A stretch of DNA of 64,000 nt from NCBI GenBank assembly GCA_016946835.1, contig JACVTC010000153.1, forward strand, positions 340,001-404,000, in the 5' to 3' direction. The position numbers and the translations under genes were made by a program. This stretch comes from Neocallimastix lanati (nom. inval.). Taxonomy: Eukaryota; Neocallimastigomycota; Neocallimastigomycetes; Neocallimastigales; Neocallimastigaceae. The notes under the pieces were generated by a model, which ran no database searches, had not been told where the DNA came from, and saw nothing but the letters and a program-made list of their open reading frames with translations. Of this stretch, positions 18,669 through 32,465 are shown piece after piece (position 1 is the first letter of the stretch; every line of letters begins with the position of its first letter).

Positions 18669-19779
18669 TATTATTATTAGAATTATTATTTTCAAATAAA
18701 ACATCAATATATATATGTATATATGTATATATTAAAAAAAAAAAAAATACCTGTTCTTCTAATTGAGTATCTTTATTAATTTTCTTTCCTAAGCATGTTA
18801 AATATATGGTTGGAATATTCTTAATATTAAGTAAAATAGCCAAGGTATTAAGGAATGAACTATTCATTGGTAAATTATTATCGAGAATTTCAACATTTGG
18901 AACTATTAAATTAAAATAATAAATTATTATAATAATAATAATAATAATAATAAAATTTGAATTTATAAATAAAAAATTAATATATATATATATATTATTT
19001 ATATACATATATTAATTGTAAAATGCTGAATTAATATTTTGATGTTTTCTTTTCTTTACTTCAAAATTTTAAAAATATAATTAAAAAAATAAATAAATAA
19101 ACAAATAAATATTTTACCCATTAATTTTCCTGAGGTACTGTAACCATAAATTTTTTTATCAGAAGGAATGTTCATATCTTGAGAAGATATTATTATGACA
19201 CTTTCAACAGAATTTTGAACAAATAATTCAATTAAAGATTTTGATAAAAGAGCATTGGTATATTCAGGTAATCTTGCAGTTATAGTAATTAAAGAATACT
19301 AAATAGTTCAATAACAATTACAATTATAATAACAATGATAATAGCGAGAATTCATTAATAAAAATTATATATATATATATAAATATATATAATTAGAATG
19401 AAATTTGAATGGTTAATAAATATTTATTATTATTATTATTATTATTAATATTATTATTATTATTATTATTTTATTTTAATGTATATATATATATTTATGT
19501 TACATCTTTTTCATTTTGGATAACAATAAAGTCAGAAAAATCTTGAAATTCTGAAGAAATTGGTTCTAAGTTACTACCAGTTTCTTCTAAAAGTTCATTA
19601 TTTTTATATTTTTCAATTTTTTTATCTTGATATTCCTTCACCTTATCCAATAAGGGACATTCTACTTTTACTGCGGAATTATTAGTATTTACGGTTAGTG
19701 CAACTTTTGGACCGAATAATGAAACATCACAATATGCTAATATGACGTATTTGTTTAATTTTTCTGAAATTTTGATCAT
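18376..19779 (-). CDS. Proteasome assembly chaperone 1-like protein (PSMG1/PAC1 family)
   Basis: Four exons (19504-19779, 19118-19298, 18751-18902, 18376-18492) give 241 residues in one frame with GT-AG introns. The N-terminus reads MIKISEKLNKYVILAYCDVS and LFGPKVALTV. The middle has SLITITARLPEYTNALLSK and a SVIIISSQDM beta-strand phrase. The C-terminal half has VPNVEILDNNLPMNSSFLN, LLNIKNIPTIYLTCLG and NTLNSITGLTFKDI. The order of parts resembles human PSMG1, where an LP...VL..C....IPA.LYL phrase is followed by a helix and a short tail. PAC1 pairs with PAC2 to help build the proteasome alpha ring in the cytosol. Similarity is weak and recalled rather than aligned, so another small chaperone-like protein is possible. 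The gene structure itself is solid. Confidence 0.6.
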
Positions 19780-20070
19780 TTTTTATTTTATTTTATTATA
19801 TTTATGAATATATATTGTTATATATATATATATATTTTTATTGATACTTTCAAATGAAATAATAAAATTATGAAATGTATATATGAAATGTTAATTATAT
19901 TTAAATATGTATATTTAATTTATTTAATATTAAAATAATAAATAATGATTGTTTAAAAAATAGGTCGAAAATATCGAAATGTATTTATATATATATATAT
20001 ATATTTAAAATAATTTTGAATTATTATTAAATTATTTTTATATTTACTTTTTATTAATAAAATGTATTTA

Positions 20071-20108
<38 letters not shown>

Positions 20109-20174
20109 TTTTGCTATATAATTAATATTTATAATTTCTTTAGTTTTCTTTTAATAAAATTTAGTAAAAAAAAT

Positions 20175-20219
<45 letters not shown>

Positions 20220-20413
20220 AAAAGAAAAATTATGAAGTTTAAAGTTTAATAATTATATAAAATAATTTAATATAAATATAATTAAGAAATATTAAGAATA
20301 AAAAATTAATTTAAAAAAAAAAATTAATGTATTATCCATTTTATATATAATAAAAATTTTAATAAAATATATATATATATATATAATTTATATTAAAATC
20401 AGGTTATTAGCAA

Positions 20414-20417
<4 letters not shown>
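19780..20417. other. Intergenic spacer upstream of the chaperone gene
   Basis: A+T-rich DNA with AT dinucleotide runs near 19820 and 19990 and poly(A) near 20080 and 20180. No coding or RNA signal recognised. Confidence 0.55.
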
Positions 20418-20461
<44 letters not shown>

Positions 20462-20710
20462 CAAGGAAGAGAATACACTTTCAGTGCTTTGAATTATTAT
20501 GATAATTATATTTTTATGTATTATATTTTTTTTTTTTAAAAATAAAAAAAAAAAAAATTCATTATATAAATTATAGATAAAAATAAAAATGTATGTAAAT
20601 GATAAAGTAAAATAAAAAAATAATAAAAATTAAAAAAAAAAAAAAAAAAAAAGATTGTAATTAATCATAGAAAATTGTAATGAAATAAAGAATAAAAAAA
20701 AAAAAGTTCT

Positions 20711-20745
<35 letters not shown>
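20418..20745 (-). mobile_element. Solo LINE 3' end (5'-truncated copy)
   Basis: A poly(T) run of about 41 bases is followed at 20459 by agacaaggaagagaatacac and then ttcagtgctttg. This closely parallels the 3' terminus of the LINEs at 56571 and 60467 (agactagaaagagaataaac, then ttccagtgctttatt). Downstream the parallel continues: cattatataa, aaagtaaaat..aaaaataataaaaa, aattaatcatagaaaa, tgtaataaagaataaaaaaa. It is therefore the last 290 or so bases of a minus-strand LINE with its poly(A) tail. The right limit is uncertain. Confidence 0.75.
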
Positions 20746-20746
<1 letters not shown>

Positions 20747-20795
20747 CGGTGTGATATATACTTAAGTGTTGTATACATTGATCCTATTTAACGAT

Positions 20796-20831
<36 letters not shown>

Positions 20832-21078
20832 CTATATAATTTATAAAATGAAATATATATATATATATATTATTTAAATATTACGTACAACTCATAATTA
20901 TTTTAAAAATTATATATATTTTTCATCAATTAGTTAATACGTGAACTACACTATTATATATATAAGTGATTAAGAACATATATATTATAATGCTAGTAAA
21001 TAATAGCTACATTAACTTTTTTTTTTTATTTTTTTTTTTTTTTATTTATTATAAAATAATATATTTATATATATATAT

Positions 21079-21127
<49 letters not shown>

Positions 21128-21293
21128 TTTTATAAGCTGATTTCTATTGTTATTAATATAATATTATATAATAAAATTTTTATTTATTATATATATGAGT
21201 TATAGCTTATTCATAAAAAATGAAGTATTAAAAAATAGAAGAATAGTAAAATAAAAATTAAAAATATTTAAATATAAAAGAATTCAATGAATA

Positions 21294-21347
<54 letters not shown>

Positions 21348-21548
21348 TATAAAAAAAAAAAAAAAAAGGTAAAATATATATATAGTAATATATTATGGAT
21401 ATCATATTTTTTTTTCCTTTTTTTTTTTTTTTTTTTTAGTACTTTATTTATTATTATTATGAATATAAATACTATTATATAATATAAATTATTTAATAAA
21501 TAAAAATGAATGTATAATTCAATAATAATTTATAATAAATGAATGATT
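20746..21548. other. Intergenic spacer with poly(A)/poly(T) runs
   Basis: Between the solo LINE end and the 3' end of the SDS3-like gene. Homopolymers lie near 20800-20830, 21082-21125 and 21298-21342. No gene seen. Confidence 0.55.
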
Positions 21549-22245
21549 TTAATTTTTGTTTTTTATTTTTAATATTTCTAAATCTTCATGTAATTCATTT
21601 TTGGAGTTACCTAAAAAATAAATAAATAAATAATATAAAAATGATATATTTATTAATAAAATATTAAATATAGAAAGTAAAGTTATTAATATATACATAA
21701 TATACTATTAATATCTTTTATTTTTAATCTATTTTATTAAGTAAACAAGCCAAAAAAAAAAAAAAAAAAAAAAAAAAGATAATAATTACCAGTCATTCTC
21801 AATGATTTCAATATATTAATTTCGTTTTTTGATGTTTTTCTTTTCTTAAATTTATTTCCCGGTTCATATCCAGACTTAGATTCAACTATTATTTTATTTA
21901 ATAAATAATAAATAAATACATTTAATATATTAATTTAATAACAACGCTTTTCATTATATATTATTTATTATTATTATTATTATTATTATTGGTATATTTA
22001 AAAATTTTTTTTTGTTAATTCATTTTTTTTCATTTATTATTATAAACATTTTTTTATTTTTAAACATACTATTATTGAGCTCATATTTTCTTTTATCGTT
22101 ATATATTTTCCATCTGTTAGATTGAATTTTGTTCATTAATTCTTTTCTTGAACTATTAATTTTAGACTATTATATATATTATACATTATAAAATATATAT
22201 TATATAGTATAGTATATTATTATTATAAGAATAATGATAACAACG

Positions 22246-22285
<40 letters not shown>

Positions 22286-23066
22286 TGTTAAAATTTATTT
22301 TATCATTAAAAAATTTATTTGTTTCATCATTATCATAACTTATTATTAATATTAATAATAATAATATTATTATTATTTAATCACAATAGTATACCTGACG
22401 TGTTGAATCAAGTTCTTTATAGTATACTCTGAAATGATTTTCAATACATTCTAATTGATAATGCTTCCAAGCTTTAGCCATTTTTATACGTTCGTCTTTT
22501 TTTGCTTCAATCTTTTTTATTGATTCCACAAGATCAGGATGTGTATCTATATAATATTCGTTATTTGTTATATAATTAATTAAATTTAATAATAGTTAAT
22601 TATTATATATTTTATTTTATTTTATTTTTTTAGGTTTTCTAAATTATAATTATTTATTTTGTAATAAATAATATATATATATATTACCATTTTTAATCAT
22701 AGTAATTTCATTTTCTAATTCTTCAAGCTTTTCTTGGTATATTCTAAATATATATATAATATTTTAATATAATTTTATATAAATATTTATTAAAAATATT
22801 TAAAAATTTTATTTATTTATTTATTTATTAATTTATTTATTTATTAATTAATTAATTAATTATATACTTTTCTCTTAATTTGGCAAAATCAATTTCAATA
22901 TTTTTCATTTCTTCTAAAGCATGTTTTCTTTGATCATCTAGAGATTAAATTTTTGTTTTATTATATAAAATAAAATATTATATTGTTATTATAATATTAT
23001 TATTATTAGTAGTATTAGTTTTTCAAGTTTATTTTATTTTATTTTTTAATATTAATTTTTCCTATA

Positions 23067-23106
<40 letters not shown>

Positions 23107-25820
23107 GTATTATTATCAAGGATAATGCACCTGAATCATTTTTATCACCATCGATAGATTCTGGTTCTGCTGATAATGGTAAAAGACTAGATAAAGGTGA
23201 ATTAATATCTTCTGTATCTATTTGCATATTATCATTATTTTTATTATTTTTTGAAGAAATTTTTAATGTCTTTTTCTCTGGACTCTTATTTTCTTCTACT
23301 TTGTTATTTTCAAGTTCCTTTATTTTTTCTTTATTTTCTGATGCCTTTTCATTCTTTTCTGGTGTATGATTTATATCATTATTCGATGATTTTATTGTTT
23401 TAGATTCCTTAATTGATTCTCCCTTTTTATCTTCTTCATTACTTTTTTTATCAGCTTCTTGTATCGATTTTGTATTATCATTTTTTGATTTAATTTCTTC
23501 AATTTTTACTTCTTTATTATTTGTATCTTTTTCCTTTTCCTTTTCCTTTTCTTTTTCTTTTTCTTTTTCTTTCTCTTTTTCTTTTTCCTTTTCTTCACTA
23601 ATTTCCTTTTCATTCTTTTTATTCATTTGTTCAGATGATGATATTATTTTCTTTGTTTCATATGCTACAATTGTAGAATTTGTAGTTGTTGTGGTTGAAT
23701 TTGGTTTTAGAGTTGTAGTTGCTGTTGTTGCTGTTGATGTTGCTGGTTTTTCATATGATATATTAGTTGTAATTGATGTTGAAGTAGTAGCTTTTGTTGT
23801 TACAGTAGTTGTAGTAGCTGTAGTAGTAGTTTTGGTATTAGTAACAGCAGCAGAATTAGTATTAGTACTATTAGTAGTAGTAGTAGTAGTTGCTACTGTT
23901 GAAGTTTTATTATTATTATTATTTACTTCTTCTTTTTTATTTTTTTGTTCTTCTGTAATAACATTCTTTTTATCCTTCTCTTCAATTTTATTTGCTTTTG
24001 GAATTTCTTTTTCAATACTTTCTTTTTTATTTTCTTGTTCTTTTATCGTTGTTGAATCTTTCTTTTCTGAATCAGATACAAATACAGATTTTTTATTTAC
24101 TTTTTCTTCATTTGATACATTATTATTATTAATATTATTGATACTTTTATCTTTTTCATCATTATTTTTATTTTCATCCTCTTTCAATATTGGTTTTTCA
24201 ATATCCATTGGTTTAACACCATTATTATTTTTTTCTTGTTTTTCCTTTGACCTATCTTTTTTGATATCAATATCCATTGATGTAATTTTACTATTATCAA
24301 TTACTGACTTTATTTTTGGTTCTTCTTGATCAATATCCATTTTATCCTCCTTTTTATTTATTTATTATTTATTATTTTAATATTTAATATATAAAGTATT
24401 ATATATATATATATATATATATATTTATGCAATGATAAATAAAATTGTTTAAAATTTGCATATATATAAATATGTAAGTATATAATTGATATTAATAGTT
24501 TTTAATTATAAACATTCAATATATATATATATATATATGATTATTTTAAAAAAAAAAATTATAATTAGAATAATCAAATGATGAAGAAAATTTAAAAATT
24601 GAAATATAATATAAATATAAATATATTTATATTATATATATATATATATACTTAGCTAATATTTCATAATTTAGTATATATATATATATATATATTTTAA
24701 TTACCTTTTTATTCATGTCTTCCTCTTTTGTATTAGCATTCTTTATATCTACATCTTTTTTCGTGTCAACTATTTTATTTTTAGGATCTTCTTTTACTTC
24801 ATTATGTTTATCTAATATACTATTCTTTATAGGGGCCTTACTATTTGAGTTGGTTGAATCATCTTTTTTCTGATCTATTGACATAGCGTCATTTTTATTT
24901 TGATTTGATTTAGTAGTATCTATAGTAGTTGAGATAACTGATGAATTTGTAGATGGTGGTGGTGGGGTAGATTTAATATTTGAAATTGTTTGAATAGTAT
25001 TGGATACTATTGGGGTATTTATTTTTTTTTCTTTTAATGCATCAAAAGATTTTAAAGGTTCTTTTATATTTTGATTATTATTAGAATTTGTTTTATTAGT
25101 TTCTTTATTTTTACTATTCTCTTCTGCATTATTTGGTTTATTATTTTTAAGGTCAGGTTTTGATTCTGTTGTTATTTCTTTTTTAGGTGCTTCTGAAGAG
25201 TTGTTTGAAGTAGATATTTTTGAAGTTATAGTTGATTTTTCTGTTACCATTGTAACATCTTTTATACCACTATTAGTAGTCATCTTTTTAATAGTATAAG
25301 AAGTCTCTGATGTATTTTTTATTTCTGGTATGTTATTTGACTTATTTTCTATTTTACTTTCTGGTTTAATATCTGGCTTATTATCTGATTTATTATCTTG
25401 TTTATTATCTTGTTTATTATCTTGTTTATTATCTGGTTTATTATCTGGTTTATTATCTGGTTTATTATCTGGTTTATAATCTGGTTTATTATCTGGTTTA
25501 TTATTTGGTTTATCATCTGGTTTATTATCTGGTTTATCATCTGGTTTATTATTTGGTTTATCATCTGGTTTATTATCTGGTTTATTATCTGGTTTATTAT
25601 CTGGTTTACTATTTGGTTTATTATTTGGTTCATTATCTGGTTTATTATCTGATTTATCATCTGGTTTAGTATTTGGTTTAATATCTGGTTTATTATCTGG
25701 TTTGTCATCTAGTTTATTTGGTGTTCTTGTATTTTTATTGTCATTTTTAGGTATTTTTTGGGTTGAACTTATTATTGGATTTTCTTTATGTATATATATA
25801 TATATGGTTGTATTTAACAA

Positions 25821-25870
<50 letters not shown>

Positions 25871-26224
25871 AGTATTATAAAAATATAATGAATATTAATA
25901 TTATTAACATTTATATTTATATTATAAATATTAAAATAAGGTTATATTATAATTACCTTCTTTTTTATTTGTATTTACTGGTTTTGAAATAGTCGTTGTT
26001 ACTGTATTTGTTGAGGTTCTATTTTCTGTATCATTAGTAGTTGAAGAGGTTTTAGGAGGTGTAACAGTCGAAGCTGTTACTTTATCTGTTAAAGATTTGT
26101 CAGTTTTTTCTGGATTTAAAGGTTTTTTATCTGTTGCTATATTAGTATTATTCGAATTTTCTTTTGTGAGAGAAGGTTTATCATCTTTAGTTTGTACTGG
26201 TGTTTTCTTTTCTGGTGATGACAT
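21549..26224 (-). CDS. SDS3/BRMS1-like Sin3-HDAC complex subunit with a very long disordered N-terminus
   Basis: Nine exons: 25957-26224, 24705-25783, 23131-24349, 22868-22937, 22688-22743, 22395-22546, 22070-22166, 21790-21885 and 21549-21610. They give 1,032 residues in one frame. The conserved part begins near residue 855: DDQRKHALEEMKNIEIDFAK, LREKIYQEKLEELENEI, TMIKNGDTHPDL, then a helix with MAKAWKHYQLECIENHFR. This order (coiled coil, LRE-x-x-Y, L..LE.E...I..G.HP) fits the Sds3/BRMS1 family, which scaffolds the Sin3 histone deacetylase complex in the nucleus. The preceding 850 or so residues are low complexity: Ser/Thr/Asn/Lys-rich, with roughly thirty DNKP-like tetrapeptides (25380-25720), an EK run and a Thr-rich tract. 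The short motif M-D-I-D recurs. Family members are usually 200-400 residues, so the extension is exceptional. Family call is from motif order. Confidence 0.72.
25380..25720 (-). repeat. Coding 12-bp minisatellite encoding (DNKP)n
   Basis: About thirty near-identical 12-bp units on the minus strand encode DNKP, DDKP, NNKP or similar tetrapeptides inside the second exon of the SDS3-like gene. Every unit keeps frame, which argues that this stretch is translated. One sub-block reads DNKQ. Confidence 0.95.
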
Positions 26225-27828
26225 GATGAATATTTATGTTCTTTAAATAATATTTTATTTATTAGAAATAATAACGTTATATAATATATATATATTATTA
26301 AAAAAAAAAATTATATATATTAATACTTTTTTAATATATATATGATTCTTAATATAGAATAAATTAATTACATTTGATGATAGGTTTTTTTTTTTAAAAA
26401 AAAAAAAAAGTTAATATATAATATATTAAAGAATAAAAGTTTTTCCTTTTTATTATTATTATTACTTCTTTTTTTATTTTTTCTTTTTTGTAATATATAT
26501 TTTAATACTATTATAATAATATATAAATATTTTTATTAAATATGTATAAATTTTGGGAAATGTTTTTTTTTTTTTTTTTTTTTTTTTTAGTTATTATATC
26601 ATAAATATTATATACTTTTATTAAATTAAATGTATTTATGTGAAATTTCTTTAATAATATTGAAATTATATTTTCTTAATGTTTTTTTTTTTTTTTTTTA
26701 TATATTTTATCTACTTGGAAATTTCAGTTAACAAAGTTAATCATCCACTTATCCAAAAAGTTTATTAATAAATGAATAAAAGGAAAAATAAAAAAATAAA
26801 AAAATAAAGAATAAAAAATATATATATATATCTGTATATATATTTTTTAATTTTATATATTTTTATATGAAAAATAAAATAAAAGAAAATAAATTTTTTT
26901 TTTATTATTATTTTTGCTCTATTATGAAATATCACATTGAAAATAATTATTTTTAATATATAAAAATAATTTAATGTTGTATTTACTAAATAATACTATT
27001 ATAAATAATATGTTATTATAGTATACTCTATTATATGATGTATTATATTATTAACAAAGTAATTTTCATTAAAATATTGAAAAATTTAGTTTATATTAAT
27101 TTAAAGTTTTATCAAATATATATAATATTAAATATTATTTATATTCATATTAATATCTAATTTAATAAATTTAAAAACTTTATATTAATGATCATTATTT
27201 GAATAAATATTAAAATAATATATTAAAATATATAATTATATTATTATTTATTTTAATAATAATATTATTATTTTATATATATATAAATGTATTATTTTAA
27301 TTTTTATTTTTTTTTTGATTTAATAATTTTAATTATAAAATATATTCAACTTTATTAATATAAAAAAAAAAAAATTTTTAATTATAATTACTTCCTAAAA
27401 AAGATTTAATGGTTTGTTTTTATATTATTTTATTACATATTTGTTGATGGTTTTAATTAATAAAATAAAATAAAATAAAATAAAATAAAATAAAATAATA
27501 AAAGTAATATTTTCTTTTTATAACTTTTTTCTTGATATTAATAATTAAAGAGTGTATAAATATTACATAAGAAAAATCTAATATATATATATATATTTTA
27601 AATAATTAGAATTATATTTAATTTAAATTTATTTTTTGGTATTTTATTTTATTTATTTTTCCATTTTTCTATTTTTCTATCAAACATAAAATAAACTTTA
27701 TTTGAATATCAAGAAAAGTAAAGATAAGGTAAAATAAAAAATAATATTTCATTAGGAATTTCATTATTTTTTTAAAAAAAAAAAATTTTTTTTCGTTATA
27801 TATCTAAATTAAAATATTAAAAATAGTG

Positions 27829-27873
<45 letters not shown>

Positions 27874-28128
27874 AATTTAGATATCAAATATTTTTTTCCT
27901 TTATTGATTATTTTTTTAAATATATACATATATATAACAAAATTTTTTAATTATAAACTAAGAATTAAAAAAAAAAAAACTATTCTTTTTAAAAATATAA
28001 TAAAAATTTAAAATGTTTTTATTATGTATATTAGAAAACCATTTTTTCTTTTTTTCATTAAAATTATTTAATTATTTAAAAATAGCTTTCTTAAAAATAA
28101 TAAATGATAATATTTCTTTATTATATTG

Positions 28129-28168
<40 letters not shown>

Positions 28169-28600
28169 AATATATATATATTTATAAATTTCTAACAAAC
28201 AAAAATTTTATATATAAAAATTTTATATATAAGCAAAAACACATATATGTAAATTCATTATATCATAAAACCAATTGTTTCGTTATTTTATCAGTTTTAC
28301 TTAATTTATATAATATCTAAAAGTGCCATTGAATATTTAATGAAGTTTTTAAATATATTTAAATACTAAATTTTTCTTGGATAAATATATCCAGTGATAT
28401 ATCATTGTTTTTTTAATCAATAAAATCATAAAAATAATTATAAAAATATTTTATATTAATAATAAAAATAATAGTAAAATAGTATAAAAGAGTAAATTAT
28501 TAATAAAAATAAAAATAAAATAAAATAAAATATATATTTCTATTTCATTATTGATATATATATTTTTCTTTTCTTTTCTCTTTCTTCTATAGTATTTAAA
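26225..28600. other. Intergenic A+T-rich DNA, no gene recognised
   Basis: Upstream of the SDS3-like gene. Poly(T), poly(A) and AT runs dominate, including (AAAAT)n near 27460-27495. No conserved protein phrase or RNA box was seen. Confidence 0.55.
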
Positions 28601-28604
28601 TCTA

Positions 28605-28725
28605 TAATTGCTTAAGGAAATTCTATTTTTATTGTACCTCTTTTATTATCAAAATGAATAATCGTAGATAGAAGTTTTAAAATGCAAATATAGACCATCA
28701 TTTTGACAGGAGTTTAATAATTTAA
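28605..28725 (-). pseudogene. ZIP transporter fragment (third, decayed copy)
   Basis: On the minus strand this stretch reads MMVYICILKLLSTIIHFDNK and then RGTIKIEF. It matches the last part of the neighbouring ZIP gene (IMVYISVFELLPTAIHYDNK, then GNITKWGF). The parallel DNA phrase atatagaccat is shared by both. Only about 35 codons survive, the conserved E of the helix is lost (FELLP to LKLLS), and no start or other exon is present. It lies 650 bp beyond the 3' end of the first complete ZIP gene. Confidence 0.8.
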
Positions 28726-28780
28726 GGATAATATATTCATTATTAAGACATTCAAATTATTTTCTTTATATATATATATA

Positions 28781-28859
<79 letters not shown>

Positions 28860-28860
28860 T
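28781..28860. repeat. (ATT)n microsatellite
   Basis: Pure ATT/TTA units between the ZIP fragment and the first ZIP gene, with a shorter (ATT)n after it at 28890-28922. Confidence 0.95.
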
Positions 28861-28890
28861 GATTTTTTTCTTTTATTATTATTATTATAG

Positions 28891-28924
<34 letters not shown>

Positions 28925-29373
28925 AATTAGTATTATTATTAAAATAAAAATAAATATATAATTTTAATTTTTTCTATTTTACTTGATATAAATTAAATAT
29001 ATATATATATATATAAACAAATATTATTTATATATTTATTTAATATTTTTTAATGTGTCATTAAAAATTTAATATGGGTTTTAAATATATATTTATAATT
29101 ATAGATATAAATATTAAATATAATAAAGTCAAATGAAAATTTAACTAAATTATTTGTTTGCATAAATATTATTATTTATTTATTTCATCTAATAAATATA
29201 ATAATAATAATAATAATATTGAAATTATATTCTCTGTATATTATTAATTGAAATAATAAATAAAAAAAAAAAAAAAAAAAAAAAATTATATATATATATA
29301 TATATATATATTATTTATTTTTTATTTTTTATTATTATTATTATTATTATTTAACTTTACTTGTATAAAAATT

Positions 29374-30703
29374 TTAAATTAAATCTAAAAAAATTAAAGA
29401 TATTTCCATAACTAACATACCAAGAAGGAAACCCCATTTTGTTATATTACCTTTATTATCATAATGAATAGCTGTTGGTAATAATTCAAAAACACTAATA
29501 TAGACCATAATTCCAGCAATGACAGCATAAATAATACCATAAACCAATGGGGTAAAATCTGTAATTTCAATTCTAAATAGTATAAGAATGATATACTCAA
29601 TGAGAGCTGAAGCAAACTCTGATAGACTTGCTAATGTACCCCATAAAAAGGCTTTAAATTTTGATCCTGTGGAATAATAAATAGGAAAAGATATACATAA
29701 TCCTTCTGGTATATTATGAATTGCTATTGCGAAAGTAAGCATTACTCCCATATTAACATCAGAAAAACTAGAAGTGAATGTTGCAATTCCTTCAGGAATA
29801 TTATGTAAAGCAATGACCAGTGCTGTTAAAATACCAATATTTTTTAAATCAGAATGCTGATTATTATTCTGAAAAGAGGCTGAGTCTGAGTCTGAATCTG
29901 GATCTGGATCTGAATCTGAATCTGATTCTATATTTTCATGAGAAGAAATATCTTGATCCTGTGCTATTTTATAAATAAAATTTTCATTTTCATCATCTAA
30001 AATATTTATTAAGGTAACTTTGCTTTTATCTATGGTTTGCAACTTTCTAACATTATCATTATCACTATTAATTGGCTTAATAAGATTATCAATACTTGTT
30101 TGACATTGACTATTTTCGCTTATTTGATTTTTACTATCTTGACTACTTTGACCATTACTAATATCATTTGTATCATTTTTATCATTGTCTCGATCTTTTA
30201 TACGTTTTAAAAAATTATCCATTTCCAATGAAGATGTATTATCCTTATCTATTTTATTGAGGAAATAATCTAATCCAGCGCATAACAATATACCAATGAA
30301 GAAGAAAAAACATTGAGCAAACAATGGATTTATCTTTGTATTTTTAAAATTTTCTAAACCCTCTGACATCATTTCAACCAATGAAATATAAGTCATTACT
30401 CCGCTTGAAAAGGATAAAGCAAATATTAAATATGCAATATCTGTTATATTAACACTAATACATAATTTAAATAAAAATATATTTGTGTTTATATATATAT
30501 ATTAATTTTTTATTATTTTATTATTATTATTATTGTTATTATTATTATCATAATTATTATTTTATAATATTTATTTTTTTATTTATTATTATTTTATATT
30601 TATTTTAAAATAATAGATTTTCCAGTATTTTTTATTATAATTTTAAATTTGATTAGCGGGGTAATGTAATATTTTGATTAAATATTATTTAATTGTAGAA
30701 AAA

Positions 30704-30744
<41 letters not shown>

Positions 30745-30992
30745 AAATTAAAAATTAGGAAAAAGGTCATTTTATATATTAATATTATTATTAGTATTAT
30801 TTTCATATATAAAAATTAATGTTTAATAAATTTTATGTTTTAAATATAAAATATAAAATATATAAAAATATACAAAAATATATATATTAATAATTATTAT
30901 TATTACAATATTGGTAATAAAGCACCAATTACTGATGCTAAACCAGCAATCCCTGTTAGCAGTAAGGATAGTTCATAGGAACCTTTTTCCAT
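29374..30992 (-). CDS. ZIP-family divalent metal transporter (ZupT/HNIPEG type), copy 1
   Basis: Two exons, 30907-30992 and 29374-30454, form a continuous frame of 388 residues. The start MEKGSYELSLLL leads into the first membrane helix (GLASVIGALLPIL). Membrane helices 2 and 3 are SSGVMTYISLVEMMSE and FAQCFFFFIGILLCA. A long cytosolic loop rich in Asp/Ser/Asn follows, with SDSDSDPDPDSDSDS. The metal-path helices carry ALHNIPEGIATF and IAIHNIPEGLCISFPIYYS. These supply the two H-N-x-x-E-G sites of the ZIP family, which imports Zn2+ or Fe2+ into the cytosol or out of organelles. Later helices include FLWGTLASLSEFASALIEY and YISVFELLPTA. It is paralogous to the gene at 34490 and has the longer acidic loop. 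The substrate is not determined. Confidence 0.93.
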
Positions 30993-31028
30993 TTTATGTC
31001 CTTTAAATTATTACTATTGATTAACAAA

Positions 31029-31080
<52 letters not shown>

Positions 31081-31167
31081 GTATTTTATATACAAAATAT
31101 AAAAAAAATTTCCTTTAATATGATATTTTACAAAAAAAAAAAAATTAGTAATAATAATATAATAACA

Positions 31168-31209
<42 letters not shown>

Positions 31210-31503
31210 AATGAATTTATAAAAAATAAAATAAAATAAAAAATATGAAAAAAAAAAAAAAAAAAAAAAAAAAGTACTTAAATATTAATTATTATAATAA
31301 TTTTATTTAATATAATTCATTTTTATTAAATTATTATTTATCCATTTTTATTTAAAAAAAAATAAATAAATAAATAAGATTTATAATATAATTATTATAT
31401 TGTGGGTTAAAATTCCTAATTAACTATTAAATAATACTATAATTCTAAATTAGATAAACATAAAATCTTAATTTATAAATGAATAAAATGAATATTTTTT
31501 TAA

Positions 31504-31535
<32 letters not shown>

Positions 31536-31841
31536 GGTATTGCGTGATATTTTCTTTCTTTTTTCATATTTAGACATTTAGACTTTTAAAATTTTTATGT
31601 TTTTTTAAAATAAAAAAGAAATTAATAATATAATAATAATTATAATACAAAACAAAAAAAAAAAAAAAAAAAAAAAAGACATTAGCTTTTTATATAAAGA
31701 AATTTCATAATATACAGTTCTAATTTTATTATGAACTCTATTATATATTCATTTTACTATTATTATTATTATTATTATTATATTTTATATATATAATAAA
31801 ATTATATCTTTTTTAATTTATGGATGGTTTTATTAAAATTT

Positions 31842-31904
<63 letters not shown>

Positions 31905-32431
31905 GGAAAATAGATAATGGATAAAATACTATTTTTTTTTTTTTTTTTATTTATTTATACATGATCTATTTTCCAAACATCAAATCATATAGTTTAAAAA
32001 AAATTAAAAAATCATTCATCAATGTTTAAGTCGTAATACATCAATTTTCTTCTTTTGAATCCATGTTTTATATACATAGTTTTATATATAGATTTTATAT
32101 CATATTTCAATATTAATTTACATTTCATAAAAAAAAATTTTAAATAGATTTAAATAAAAAAAAAAAAAATAGATACATATAATTATAATAATAATAATTT
32201 AAATAAAATTATTAAAAATAAAATTATATAAAAAATAAATATTTATATTAATAAAATAAAAATATAAATGTAAATATAACATAACATGATTTTATGAATT
32301 GAAATATATCATTGAAATATATATATTTATATTTATATTATTATTTATTTTCCAAAAATTAAACAAATAAAATAATAAGGGATTAAAAAATTAAAATCAT
32401 TTATTAAATCTTAGGTGATAGTACATCAAAG

Positions 32432-32465
<34 letters not shown>

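Noticed and set aside
23691-24329. Open frame of 212 codons on the plus strand
   Set aside because: It is antisense to the low-complexity exon of the SDS3-like gene and shows only hydrophobic complement of Lys/Asn/Thr codons.
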